Positions 12,682 through 22,502 of a stretch of 64,000 nt of DNA are shown here, piece by piece. Each line of letters begins with the position of its first letter. Within the stretch, counting starts at the first letter, position 1. The notes beneath the pieces are model-generated. The model ran no database searches and was not told the origin of the DNA. It worked only from the letters and a program-made list of their open reading frames with translations. Source of the stretch: Rhexocercosporidium sp. MPI-PUGE-AT-0058. Its lineage: Eukaryota; Ascomycota; Leotiomycetes; Helotiales. The stretch lies in the NCBI GenBank assembly GCA_020746875.1, contig JAGTJL010000004.1, positions 434,001 through 498,000 of the forward strand. Reading direction: 5' to 3'. The translations under genes were made by a program, and so were the position numbers.

Positions 12682-13448
12682 ATGACTACAATACCATCCA
12701 TAGCCTGCCTAGGCGTAATCGGCAAAAACGTACATCCCCCTTTCCCTCCCTTCCTCCCGCTCCCTTCCAGACCTCAAAACCGCTAACTAACACCTCTCCC
12801 CCCTCTAGAACAACCCCCTCCACATCTCCATCTTCCCCTCCGCACCCCTCAACACCCCTCTCCTAACCCCGCTCCAATACTCCCTCCTCCTCTCTAGCAC
12901 ACTCGACATCTTCGAAGCGCGCTCAAAGATCAACACGAATTCGGGGGGCGGTTTGAGTGGGGATTATGGCTTGCTGCATGCGGTTGATGAGAGGCTGGCT
13001 GCGTTTGGGTTTGAGACGAATACCGGGGTGAGGTTTGTGGCTGTTGTTGATGTTAGGGGGAGGGCGGTTGGTGGGGGAAATATGGGAGGAGGGGGAGGTG
13101 CTGGGGGAGGGTTGGGAGTTAGGGAAGGGGAGATGAAACTGGTGAGTTTACTCCCTCTGGGTTCCATAATCAAGGCTCTCGACTCTCATGGAGAAGAGGG
13201 CTTTGAGGGTTGAGGGGAAGGATCTGAAGAAGAACGGCGCTGATATATTGGTGTAGGTCTTCAGAGCTATGCAAGCGGCATATGTGCGGTTACTGCAAAA
13301 TCCGTTCTTCGATCCGGATGAACATAGTCCACCGACGGGGCGAGGGGGAAAGAAGATTACTAGTAAGAGGTTTGCGGATGATATGAGGAGGATTGGGGAG
13401 GGTTGGACGCCAGGGTCGGGGGTGGGGGTGGGGGTGGGGGGTTCTTGA
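12682..13448 (+). CDS. TCA17: TRAPP-associated longin protein, TRAPPC2L/Tca17-like
   Basis: A small sedlin-family protein that works with TRAPP complexes in Golgi and endosomal vesicle traffic. Three exons, 12682-12729, 12809-13141 and 13257-13448, give 190 residues. It starts MTTIPSIACLGVIGKNNNPLH, the first longin strand and turn, followed by LQYSLLLSSTLDIFEAR, YGLLHAVDERLAAFGFETNT and VRFVAVVDVRG, the typical order in TRAPPC2L. The third exon supplies the last helix (VFRAMQAAYVRLLQNPFF). Oddities are a Gly-rich insert (GGGNMGGGGGAGGG) after VVDVRG where relatives have a short loop, and a Gly/Val repeat at the C-terminus. TRAPPC2 (Trs20) is the alternative, but the N-terminal IACLGVIGKN fits TRAPPC2L better. 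Confidence 0.82.
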
Positions 13449-14199
13449 TTACATGAGTTGGGTTAGTTGATGGATGGATTGTGGATTGTGGAGGTGAGAG
13501 AAGGGGTTGACACAGGATAGGACTCTGAAGGTGTAGGGAGGGAGTGTTGTGAGTTGATAGCGTTTGCTTCTCTGTGTTTAAGAGGTTGCTAATGACCTTA
13601 CCTAGACTTAATACCCATCTGGCTATCACTCAATAGGAGGGAACAGCGAGAGTGTTAAAGACTCTGAAATACAAGAGACCAAGACCTGATTATGGTCGCC
13701 AATGCACACATACAAACTCCACCAGCACACATACCAAATCCACCTGATGGCCTAGCACTTACCCTGTCTTACTATGACATTTTACCCATGCTTGCCAAAA
13801 CCTATCCACCTGTGTTTTCGAACCATGCTGGCTGTGTATGATCAAGGCACCGACTTCTTGTTCTCCGAGCATGGTCCGCAATGTATGCGCATTTTGGACC
13901 CAGCGCGGCTGGAGCCTACCTATTGACACAGAAAGGTAAGCATGCTACAGTACAGCAAACGAACATCCGGTGGAGGTTAGAAAAACTTACATCGTTGCAT
14001 CTAGAAAACACTTCGGCTTAGCAAGTAGACATTTCATGAAGTTTCGGAAGTGATGTAGTAAGTAACGGCAGAGAAGAAATGGAATGTGTCTATGTGGACG
14101 CTTGAAGATAAATCGCATTACTGTACGAATAGTTGATTCGAGCGCAACTATGAGGCTGCACCCAACATATATCGCTTTGAGGCTTTCCAGGTAAGAAGT
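13449..14199. other. Intergenic
   Basis: No supported gene. Open frames on the minus strand at 13360-13629 are the complement of the G-rich 3' end of the previous gene. Confidence 0.5.
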
Positions 14200-14207
14200 A
14201 CCCTCGA

Positions 14208-14645
14208 TTATGACGATGCTTTTGGCTCGTCGCCAGTCTTGGCCTTTGATGGGGATGCACAAAATGTTGGCTTGGTTGGCCTGTATTCGTTAGTAGTAAC
14301 TTCTCTCTCCCTCCTCAACCTCCGCTGTTCAGAAAGCATACTATCCTCGAGAAGAACAAGTATCGCTAAGAAGAATAAAGTGTAAACAAAAGTCGCTACG
14401 AGCGTCAGCATCACGTTCAGCAATGGTGCTGACATCAAGCATATGAAAATGTACGTTCCCGGGTGTGATTTGAGCGAGGAGCTCCTCGATCGTGCCGGTA
14501 TGGTTTAGTTGTATGCCGTCATATGTCGTGCCTGTTATGGGGAGGGGCGCGATGGTGTAGTCTGATGGGATGCTGGGCGCTGCTTAAGTTAGGTGCAGGT
14601 TGGTTAGTAGGAGGGTTAAGGTTGTTATGTGAGTGAAAAGTTTGG
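14208..14645 (-). pseudogene. Remnant of a small signal-peptide and membrane-segment protein
   Basis: Minus-strand reading from about 14640 gives a hydrophobic stretch (ITTLTLLLTNLHLT), an in-frame TAA, then AAPSIPSDYTIAPLPITGTT and GIEE-like sequence up to LLAQITPG. There the coherent frame shifts by one base: the other frame continues GTYIFICLMSAPLLN, a strong membrane helix (VATFVYTLFFLAILVLL), and a basic tail (RRLRRERE) to a stop at 14208. One extra G in the CCCGGGAAC run near 14459 explains the shift. No ATG was found upstream. The TAA may instead lie in an intron, since CTAAC and AGCAG follow each other there. No family recognised. It reads like a decayed gene, or a real one hit by a sequencing error. 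Confidence 0.4.
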
Positions 14646-15269
14646 CAGGCAGGCTTCACGATGATAGAATGAATTTACGATGTATGTTTTGCCTGGTCTG
14701 GTTATGTTGCACTTTTTCTTGGGGTAATAGTAGGTGCTTTAGGAGTAGAGGGTCCGCATATAGGTAAGCAGATCATTAAATCAAACAGATTAAGTTACTA
14801 CGATGAGAAATCCTAACAGTGTATTCTCTTGAAGGTATACCGTACAGTTCATTTAACAGGTTTGGAAATAACTCCATTTCTCCGAAGCTTTGAAAATTTG
14901 GCATGTTGAAAAGTCACTGCTGCTCTCTCTTTACTTAGTGGAGATCCGCGTGCTATCATGTGGATTCACATACGTAGATCACGCGAATACTGTATCAACA
15001 TGATCCGTGGAAGTCCATCTAACAAACATGGTCTAAACAAGTTGTCGGTAATCGTACCTACCCAAAGCGCAATGCTGGAAAATTCACGCCAAACGGCCAG
15101 CTATGTCCTTGAAAAGAGAGCGCTTGAGGCACTGGGACGAATTAACTGACCTCAAGTAATAGCTGGTAGTGTTGCAAAGGGACTTCAAGATCAAGGATGT
15201 GCAGAAGCAGGTAAAAGATGTCGAAGCGAACACCCGAGGATGCTGAAAGAACATTGCTCTAAATCTACA
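14646..15269. other. Intergenic
   Basis: AT-rich spacer with no coding signal seen on either strand. Confidence 0.5.
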
Positions 15270-17533
15270 TCATCTTTTGCCTTTCCTAGCTTCTAAACCA
15301 TCTGGACCCTGTCCCCAAACTCCTGCCTTCTTCCCCCATTTCGTTATGCCCCAGGCATGCCAAACTCCAAACTCAGGAGGAGGTTCGCGCTGTTCTCTAA
15401 ACGGGCTCTTAGCACGTTCTCTCTCCTCCATCCCTTTCCCCTGAAGTCCAGCTGGCTTTTCAAGTATGATCGACTCTCCCATCTTCACATCTCCCTTCAC
15501 CTCCATAGGTTCAGGTGTAGAAGGCGATTTCGAGGATGATCGCTCCCATCTCCGAACTTCAGCAGGCAGAGGTCTCCACCACCCTGGCTGAGATCTAGCA
15601 TGCCACCTAGCGCCGCACATCTGCCACAGTCGACTTCGGGCTCGCTTGTAGGCGAATCTCTCGTCCTCTCCAGTGAAAGAGCTAGTCATTCCAAAGTCGA
15701 CTTTCCGTCCAATTTCACCTGCTTTGCCCGGGATAGGCCCGAGGTCCGAATTTTCGTCGGGATCATATCCTGTCTTTGTGACGTCGGTGTATGATGATAC
15801 GTTAGGTCGGAAAGGTGATGTTTGGTCTTGGTAGATCTCTGAGAGTGTTTCTGGGTAGACTGCATCACCGCCGTTTTCTTCTCTATTAGCAGTCGCTCCT
15901 GTAGGCTTCGCGTTAATGTTTGTTTCGGGGAAAAATAGGTCGTCTGGGCTAGCTTCAGCTCTGATGAGAAGCTTGCATCTAGCTTCGTAAAGGGCATCGA
16001 GAAGAGTGATGAGTCGTCTTGCTTCATTCTTTTGCATGAGTGTTAGGACAGGAACATCATCCAGAATGAAGGTGTGAAATGTAGAAGCCATGGTTATGTA
16101 GTCTGCTGGACCAAACATTCCCCCGCAAAGGTCTGTAAATGACCAGGACGCAACGGCTTCTAAATATCGTGGAACTGGGACTTTTCGGCCAAAGACTTGA
16201 AGTGTTGTGGATTGCCATGGGATGTTTTCAGGTGTGTCTGATGGCAAAGCTGCTCGGATGGCATTTTGCCATTCGGCTTCGGAGTCCATGCTTAGCAAGA
16301 GATACTTTTTCGGCGTTGTCCCTTTGTTTAGGTTTGCTTCATCATTGGAACCCGCCGTTTCTGATTCTCTTTTCGTGTCTGTGGTCAGAGTCTCTAATCC
16401 ATGGACGAGTTCATCATGTTTTGCGAATCCTCCGATCATTTCTTGCCTCATAGCCTCCACGATCTCAGCGGCTTCCTCATCCATGTCTTCTGTTTCTCTT
16501 CTCCTGTAATCTCGACCACCTTCCATATTCCAGATTTCACATCTGGCTTTCAACACTTCCACGAATCCAGCATACTCGTCATTGGCTGGGAACATTGAAG
16601 TTTTGCCCCTACTACCAAACCCAAGTAAACCTCGAACAAGTCCGCCTCGGGGTTGAGCGGCAAAATCCATACCACTTGCTTTGGCCAGTTCATCCGGCAT
16701 CCGATTTGATGTCGCAATGAGAACTCCACCCAATTGAAAGAACGCAGTAAATAGATTGCTTAAAATCTTGCTCGCTGCTCTATCTGGGAGCTGGAACTCG
16801 TCTAGGAACAGTATGGGAGTTTGTTCTACCATGTCTTTTGCCAACCAAACTAAGGAATGCTCTGCATCTGCTAGAACAGCGCTTCCTTTAGAACGAGACT
16901 GCCGAAGTTGCTCTAATCTTGCAAGAGTTTCCAGCATAAAAGTATTGAAATGCCACCGCCTCTTCTTCTTATTGGGAAGACTATCGGCGAGGAGGTCAAA
17001 CAACATAGACTTCCCGGTGCCTACTTCTCCGTGAAGTAGCATTCCTTTTGGAGAGTCGATGTTCTTAGCAGCGTCATGATTCGTGAGGATCCTTGTCAGA
17101 GCAAGTGAGTTTGTCTCCTGCTTTGGGAACAAATGGGCAAAGAGAGGGTTCCTCCTGAGAGGATGACCTTGAACTGCTACCGAACGGTCATCTTTGGGGT
17201 TTGGAAGATCCTCGATTGCTTGACTGATTGCCTTGAGTCGTGTGCCATATTCGGCTTTTGGTGAATAGTCCTTTAATCGTAGACTTCACTAAAATCAGCA
17301 GGGCATCCTTCAAAATGAAACTAAATACACACAGAGGAAGATTTGGGATATAATGCTATGGATTTTCTTTGAATACAGAAGGAAACTTACTAGATTTTCT
17401 GAAGCTCTAGTGCCAATCGATGTTGAGCAGGGTCTGGGTCAATTATTTTCGTTGCCAGTAATGATCGATAAAGTACCAATGGATTGGAAATCGTAAGGCT
17501 GGTGCTTGCTGTGCTTGGTAATTGTGGTGGCAT
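15270..17533 (-). CDS. AFG1-type AAA ATPase, divergent paralogue with long C-terminal extension
   Basis: Member of the AFG1/LACE1 ATPase family, whose founding member helps turnover of mitochondrially encoded proteins at the inner membrane. Exons 17533-17391 and 17283-15270 give 718 residues. Walker A is GEVGTGKS, Walker B is ILFLDEFQLPD, and sensor 1 is in LIATSNRMPDEL. The N-terminal LALELQKIYLRLKDY is the usual helical lead-in. Later family motifs are recognisable (VPRYLEAVASWSFTDLCGGMFGPADYI, ARRLITLLDALYEARCKLLI). After these comes a Trp/Arg-rich extension of about 150 residues (RLWQMCGARWHARSQPGWW, WGITKWGKKAGVWGQGPDG) that classical AFG1 lacks. The N-terminus is not a strong mitochondrial presequence. 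I think it is the second, divergent AFG1 copy of filamentous ascomycetes. The start could lie in an upstream exon. Confidence 0.85.
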
Positions 17534-17541
17534 CGCGGGAA

Positions 17542-17820
17542 TCAATGCAACCCAGAGATATAGAAAAATGCGTGAATGGAAGACGTCACTAGTATCAACA
17601 TCGGAACCGAGACTGAGGGGATCGCAGCTCCAAAGCTAACGTCACGTGCCCGACTTATACCTCTCTTAGGTATCCTCGGCTTCCTTGTTGATGCAAGCAA
17701 TGGCATGGATGGGAAGTTTCTCGCATTTTCAGGTTGCTTTTTCACGTCTTGGTGCTTCTCAATATCTGGGTGAAGAGACGGAGCTTTGGCGGATCCATTC
17801 TTCCTTTTGGTTGCCGACAT
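17542..17820 (-). CDS. Small ORF with C-terminal hydrophobic segment, upstream of the AFG1-like gene
   Basis: A 92-codon ATG-started frame on the same strand as the AFG1-like gene, ending only 8 bases before that gene's ATG. The N-terminal two thirds are basic and polar (SATKRKNGSAKAPS, RKPRIPKRGISRARD) and the last 25 residues are hydrophobic (VPMLILVTSSIHAFFYISG), like a tail anchor. It may be an independent small gene, an upstream ORF in the AFG1-like mRNA, or a chance frame in the 5' leader. I found no splice pair that would join it in frame to the ATPase. No family recognised. Confidence 0.3.
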   Translation of the reverse strand: MSATKRKNGSAKAPSLHPDIEKHQDVKKQPENARNFPSMPLLASTRKPRIPKRGISRARDVSFGAAIPSVSVPMLILVTSSIHAFFYISGLH

Positions 17821-18225
17821 GGCTCCTAGTTGAAGAGTTGGACTGAAAGTAGGTAGGAGGTAATAATTGATGTTAGTTTTAAGTAGAAATGATATCAAAG
17901 TCTTTCCACCTATGACAAACGAGGTGTACACGAAATTGTCATTAGAATGAATCTCCAATTCAATTCATTTATTGTGTGAGGCGACTCGTCGTTTCGTGAG
18001 GTGCAGAGCTCTCAGCTCACCACGTAGTTGACCGCCTTTGGACAGACACGCGCTAAGCTCCGCATATTGCCTGCTTTCCAAAATCTGCCTCCTGCTATGT
18101 CAACAAAGACAAAATAAAAATAAAACACACCACCGCCTTCGATATCCAGATGCCATCAACCCATCGCGCTGGTCCAGTCTTGAGCTTACGATAGTCCTTA
18201 CCTACCTGTCTAATCCGTCGCCACG
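17821..18225. promoter_or_regulatory. Divergent promoter region between the AFG1-like gene and NUP133
   Basis: About 400 bases between head-to-head genes. It must carry both promoters. No specific element called. Confidence 0.5.
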
Positions 18226-21200
18226 ATGTTTTCTCCTGCACCGAATGGCACCGCCGCGCCGCCAACTGTCAGAACCTCTCGCCGACGCCAAAGACCTCTT
18301 TCGAATGAAGGCAGCCTCAGCGCGCCGAAGGGAAAGCGGCAGAGATTGAACGATCAGACATTTATACCGCCTGGAGCTGCGCCCGAGATGGAGGAAACTA
18401 AGAGCTTGATGGTTCCTGGGCTTGCTCGATCTGGGAGTGCAGGGGAACCAGCTGGCCTGCAACGGGAGATCGCAGTGAGAGGAAAGAAATCGAGGTCAGG
18501 AGAGCGAAGTACAAAAGGGGATGGAAGCAGTGTGCTTGTAAGATTCTCAATGTAGGATTCTGGGAACAAGGCTAATTTTGCAATGCATAGACCTCGAACG
18601 ATACCTACACTGTTAGCAAGCTCCCCGCTCTACCAGACCTACTGCGCGCAGACACTACAGGTCGGTACATATTACAATCAAAAGGCACACATATCTAATG
18701 ACAGTATAGTTCATCAGCACGGTGCGATCAACTCAGACAGCGGCTATGCCCTCACTCTTACGCATACCCACGCAATTGTATGGCCATACGCGGCCAACAT
18801 ACAATCCCCCGAAACCTTCACATTCGCTCTACCACAACCTTCCAAGCACGCCTCTGATCCGCTCCCTCTTGGCTCTCTTGTCTCACATTCAGCATCATCC
18901 ACCGAGCCTGGACTTGTGGTTGTTATTCCTACCAGCGGCAAGATCACATACTGGGAGTCGGTTTCTAGTGCGGCGACTCTGGACCTTAGACTTCAACGAA
19001 ATGGGGTGGAACTATCGATACCTGGAATGCTCTCGGGGGAGACTGTTATCCAAATCCTCAACGCTGAAACTGCTGGTTTCGTACTAGCTTTCAGCACTGG
19101 TAGAATTGCATACATGGCAGTTCGAGATGGGCAAGGAAGACCTGCGATTTCAGTGCAATTCTTGCGAAGCGGAGGTGGTCCTACTAGTACTAGTGGCATA
19201 TTCGGCAGTATTCGCAATGCCTTGTCGAGTACCGCTTGGCGTGGAGATATTGCTGCCGTTCGCGCTGGACGACAAGAAAAGGTTGGAGAGCGGAATGTAG
19301 TTCTTGCTACCGCCAAGGGCAAACTGCAATCTTGGAATATACATAGGGGTGGACATGCAGATATCAACGGAGATGCAGAAGGTCGGGAGGCTATCGTGAT
19401 GGCAATCAAAGCGAACAATCCCGAATTGAGTGATCTGCTCATCGAAGGCTTCGAAATCCACGATTTCACATACGCACCCAGATCGGCAACGGATACCGCA
19501 CCTAAGAAACCAAAAAGTGGCCCACAACTACTTCTATTGACCTCCCTGACGCACAGAAACAGCTCGCATTACTTCCTTGTCAATGTCGAACTCAAGGATA
19601 CCGAGGTGTCCGTTGGAGATATCCACCCCATGACATCTTACACAACGCCTATCAGTCGAGAGGCAACTTCAAAACCTCGACTATACCTACCAAACCCAGC
19701 ACTCATCGCCTATGTTGTTTTCGATCGTGCGATTGTGGTCATGTCGATGGCCAAGCAACCCGATTCTCCAGATATCCAACTGCGGTCAGAAGGTCATCTC
19801 CTTCCACAATCTTTCGAGGATGTGATAGACTTTAGGCAAGAGATGAACATCGAAGTGGTTGGATCAGGTATGGAGGAGCCACATGGGCCTTCACCTACCA
19901 TCGAGGATCCAAAGCTCCACCGTCGTCATAAAGCCAAGCACCCAGCAGTTGTCCTGATTGTTCGAGGTGGCGGAGTTCTGCGTGTTGCGGCTACCGATAC
20001 TGTCAGACTGATCTCAAGTAATGCGCAACAAGTAACAGCCATAAGCAAGCTGAAGCAGGCCGTGTTCTATGGAGCTATAAAGGACAATCCATTGAGCTTC
20101 AAGGTGCGACCAGAGCTACAATTCCCCCCCGAACAGATTGGCGAGGCTGCAAAAAAATTGAGTGGTGAGATCATGACGTCGGAACCACCGCTTGACAATC
20201 TCGCTGTCACCCAGAGTCTTCAAAAGCGGGCTACCGCATTGAAGGACCTTGCTGTCTATCTTCAAGCCAGTGGAGTGGTTCTGGATCGTTGTACGAAATG
20301 GGAACTGCTTTGCAATGCCGAGAGGTTAGCTGCAGCCACAACAATGTGGAAGTCTTACGACGATACTGTCAAGAACCAAAAGCGCGGTCTCATGGCCGAT
20401 GTTGTTGACTTCATCCACGAGAATGAAAAGCTTGAGCCTGATAAGGAGAAGGGCGAACTTGACCGTGTCCGACACTGGTTCATTCGAGATGCTATCAAGG
20501 TCCAAATCGCTGTGCCTTGGGCATATCAGGTCATCAAGTACACATACCAAGATGGCCAGAAGGATCATGCAGCTGTCATGGACATTCTCAGCGAGGCGGA
20601 TGACATGGTGTTGGGTGCATTGCAGGCTGCCTTTGACTTCCGAACAGCCAACTTGAAGCTCTATGGTCTTGGGGATGAGCAACTTGAGTATGGTATATTG
20701 AAGACTGGCTACGAGGGACTGGATGAATTTTGGACCTCCACCTTCTTCGTTGCCGAAAACCTTAGAAAACAGGTTGAATTGGCAGGTATGCTTCTGCGAG
20801 AATACTGGGGAAGACCTGCAGGGCAGGGAGATCCAGTACCAGAAGTCGTCGACAAGATACGACTCGAGTTTCCTGCTCTCATCGATATTGCTATTCGGTC
20901 AGACAATGAGCGCATTAGATGGAATTCAGCGCAAGAATCCCCGCCCGCACAAGAAGAAGCAAACCAGATGAGAACGGCTCTGGCGAAAGTACAAGAAGAA
21001 CATGTCAGCAGTCTTGCCACAGATCTAGATCTCATTGATAAGGCTATCGCACTGGCCGAGAAACATGAGATCCTGCCGACTCTCGCAAGCTTGTTGCAGT
21101 GGGAGCTGAATGGAAGCAGAGTGAGATCTCGACAACCCGGTCTCAGCGACGAGGAAGTAGACGCCCTCTTAAATCGAGCCAACCAGATGAGAGCTGCTGT

Positions 21201-22502
21201 CCGACGTCTCTTTACCAAATTTGGAGCAAGATGGGCAAATGCATTTTTCGAGCACGAGATTGAGGTCGGGGCGATGGAACAGCTGCTGGATGAATGGACA
21301 GAGGAGCAAAAATACCTGACAAAATTTCTCCGGAGCAAGCCTGAGTACGCAAGAGTGTCTTGGATTAACGACGTTACTCGGGAGAATGATCTTGAGACTG
21401 CATCGTCGGCACTGCTTGGTCTTGGGCTCAATCACGAACAGGACATGTGGTGCAAGAAGATCGAACTAAGCTTGGGCAAAATGTCCTTCCTTGCAACCCA
21501 AAGGTACAGCCAGGCTGATGGAGCTATCCCGGACGAAGGCCAAAAGCAGCTCACATCTGTCTCCAACCAACTGGGTCTGATTAAAATCCAAAAGCAGATC
21601 TTCGATTTCGTTCTTCCGTCTATCGCGGCTGCACTCGACGAAAATGCGGAAGTCCAGTTAGCTCTGGAAGCCCACGGCAATAAGAGGCTACGGAAGCAGC
21701 CCATGCTAACGAGATTGTTACAAGATAGCATGTCGCGTCTCGTCAAGCAAGAAGCTATGAATGCCTCGGAATTAATTGATCTCCTGACGCTCATAGGAAG
21801 TCAGGTTGAGACCCTTGACCAAGAGGAATTCCTAGGCAGACGATTCTTCCTGGCACTTGAAGTCACACGCCGCGGAATAGTCGGTAAGGAAGAGCAGCTT
21901 CTGATGCAACGAATCATCTGGAGACGCTGCATGCTAAACGACGATTGGGCACAGATCAACAATACGGTTGATAAGGACGAACAGCAACATTCAGAGCAAC
22001 TCAAAAAGACAGCGCTGTATCAAACATCATACTTGTGCTTCAAGAATCGTAAGTATTTTATCCTCATGCCCCGTACGCAATGCTAACCTACCTAGGGTTC
22101 TTTGAGAACAAGAATATGAAGCCCATGGATCCCACCGAAGTCCTCGGTGCTGGTGTATCAGATGTCGAGGAGCGATTCACTCCGCTTGATGCAAGTATCA
22201 AAGAGAGCATCATCGGTGATATGCAAGCCGAAGACGACTTGTTGGAGCTCCAGGGAAAGCACAGACTGGGACAGTGGTACAACACTGTGCTAGAAAAAGC
22301 AAAGCAAGACTACGAAGGTGTACTTGCGGAGGAAACTGAGGATGGGAAGAGCATGCAGGATATGGAGGTTCTACTAGCTCAGATCGAGGCAGGGATTAGG
22401 ACGAACGAGCAGAGCAAAGCCGACAGCCTATTGCACTCGAAGCAACGATACAAGCCAAAGCCGAAGACGAATGGTCACTTGCTGCAGTCGATCAGGAATT
22501 GA
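18226..22502 (+). CDS. NUP133: Nucleoporin NUP133
   Basis: Scaffold subunit of the Y-shaped (Nup84/Nup107) complex of the nuclear pore. Four exons, 18226-18537, 18591-18660, 18710-22048 and 22096-22502, give 1375 residues, a normal size for fungal Nup133. The first 100 residues are basic and disordered. The beta-propeller starts at TSNDTYTVSKLPALPDLL in the short second exon and continues SGYALTLTHTHAIVWPYA; the second half is the alpha-helical solenoid (from about residue 560). The third exon must start at the TATAG acceptor (18709), because the CAG four bases earlier leads straight to a stop. The gene is divergent from the AFG1-like ATPase. Confidence 0.92.
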
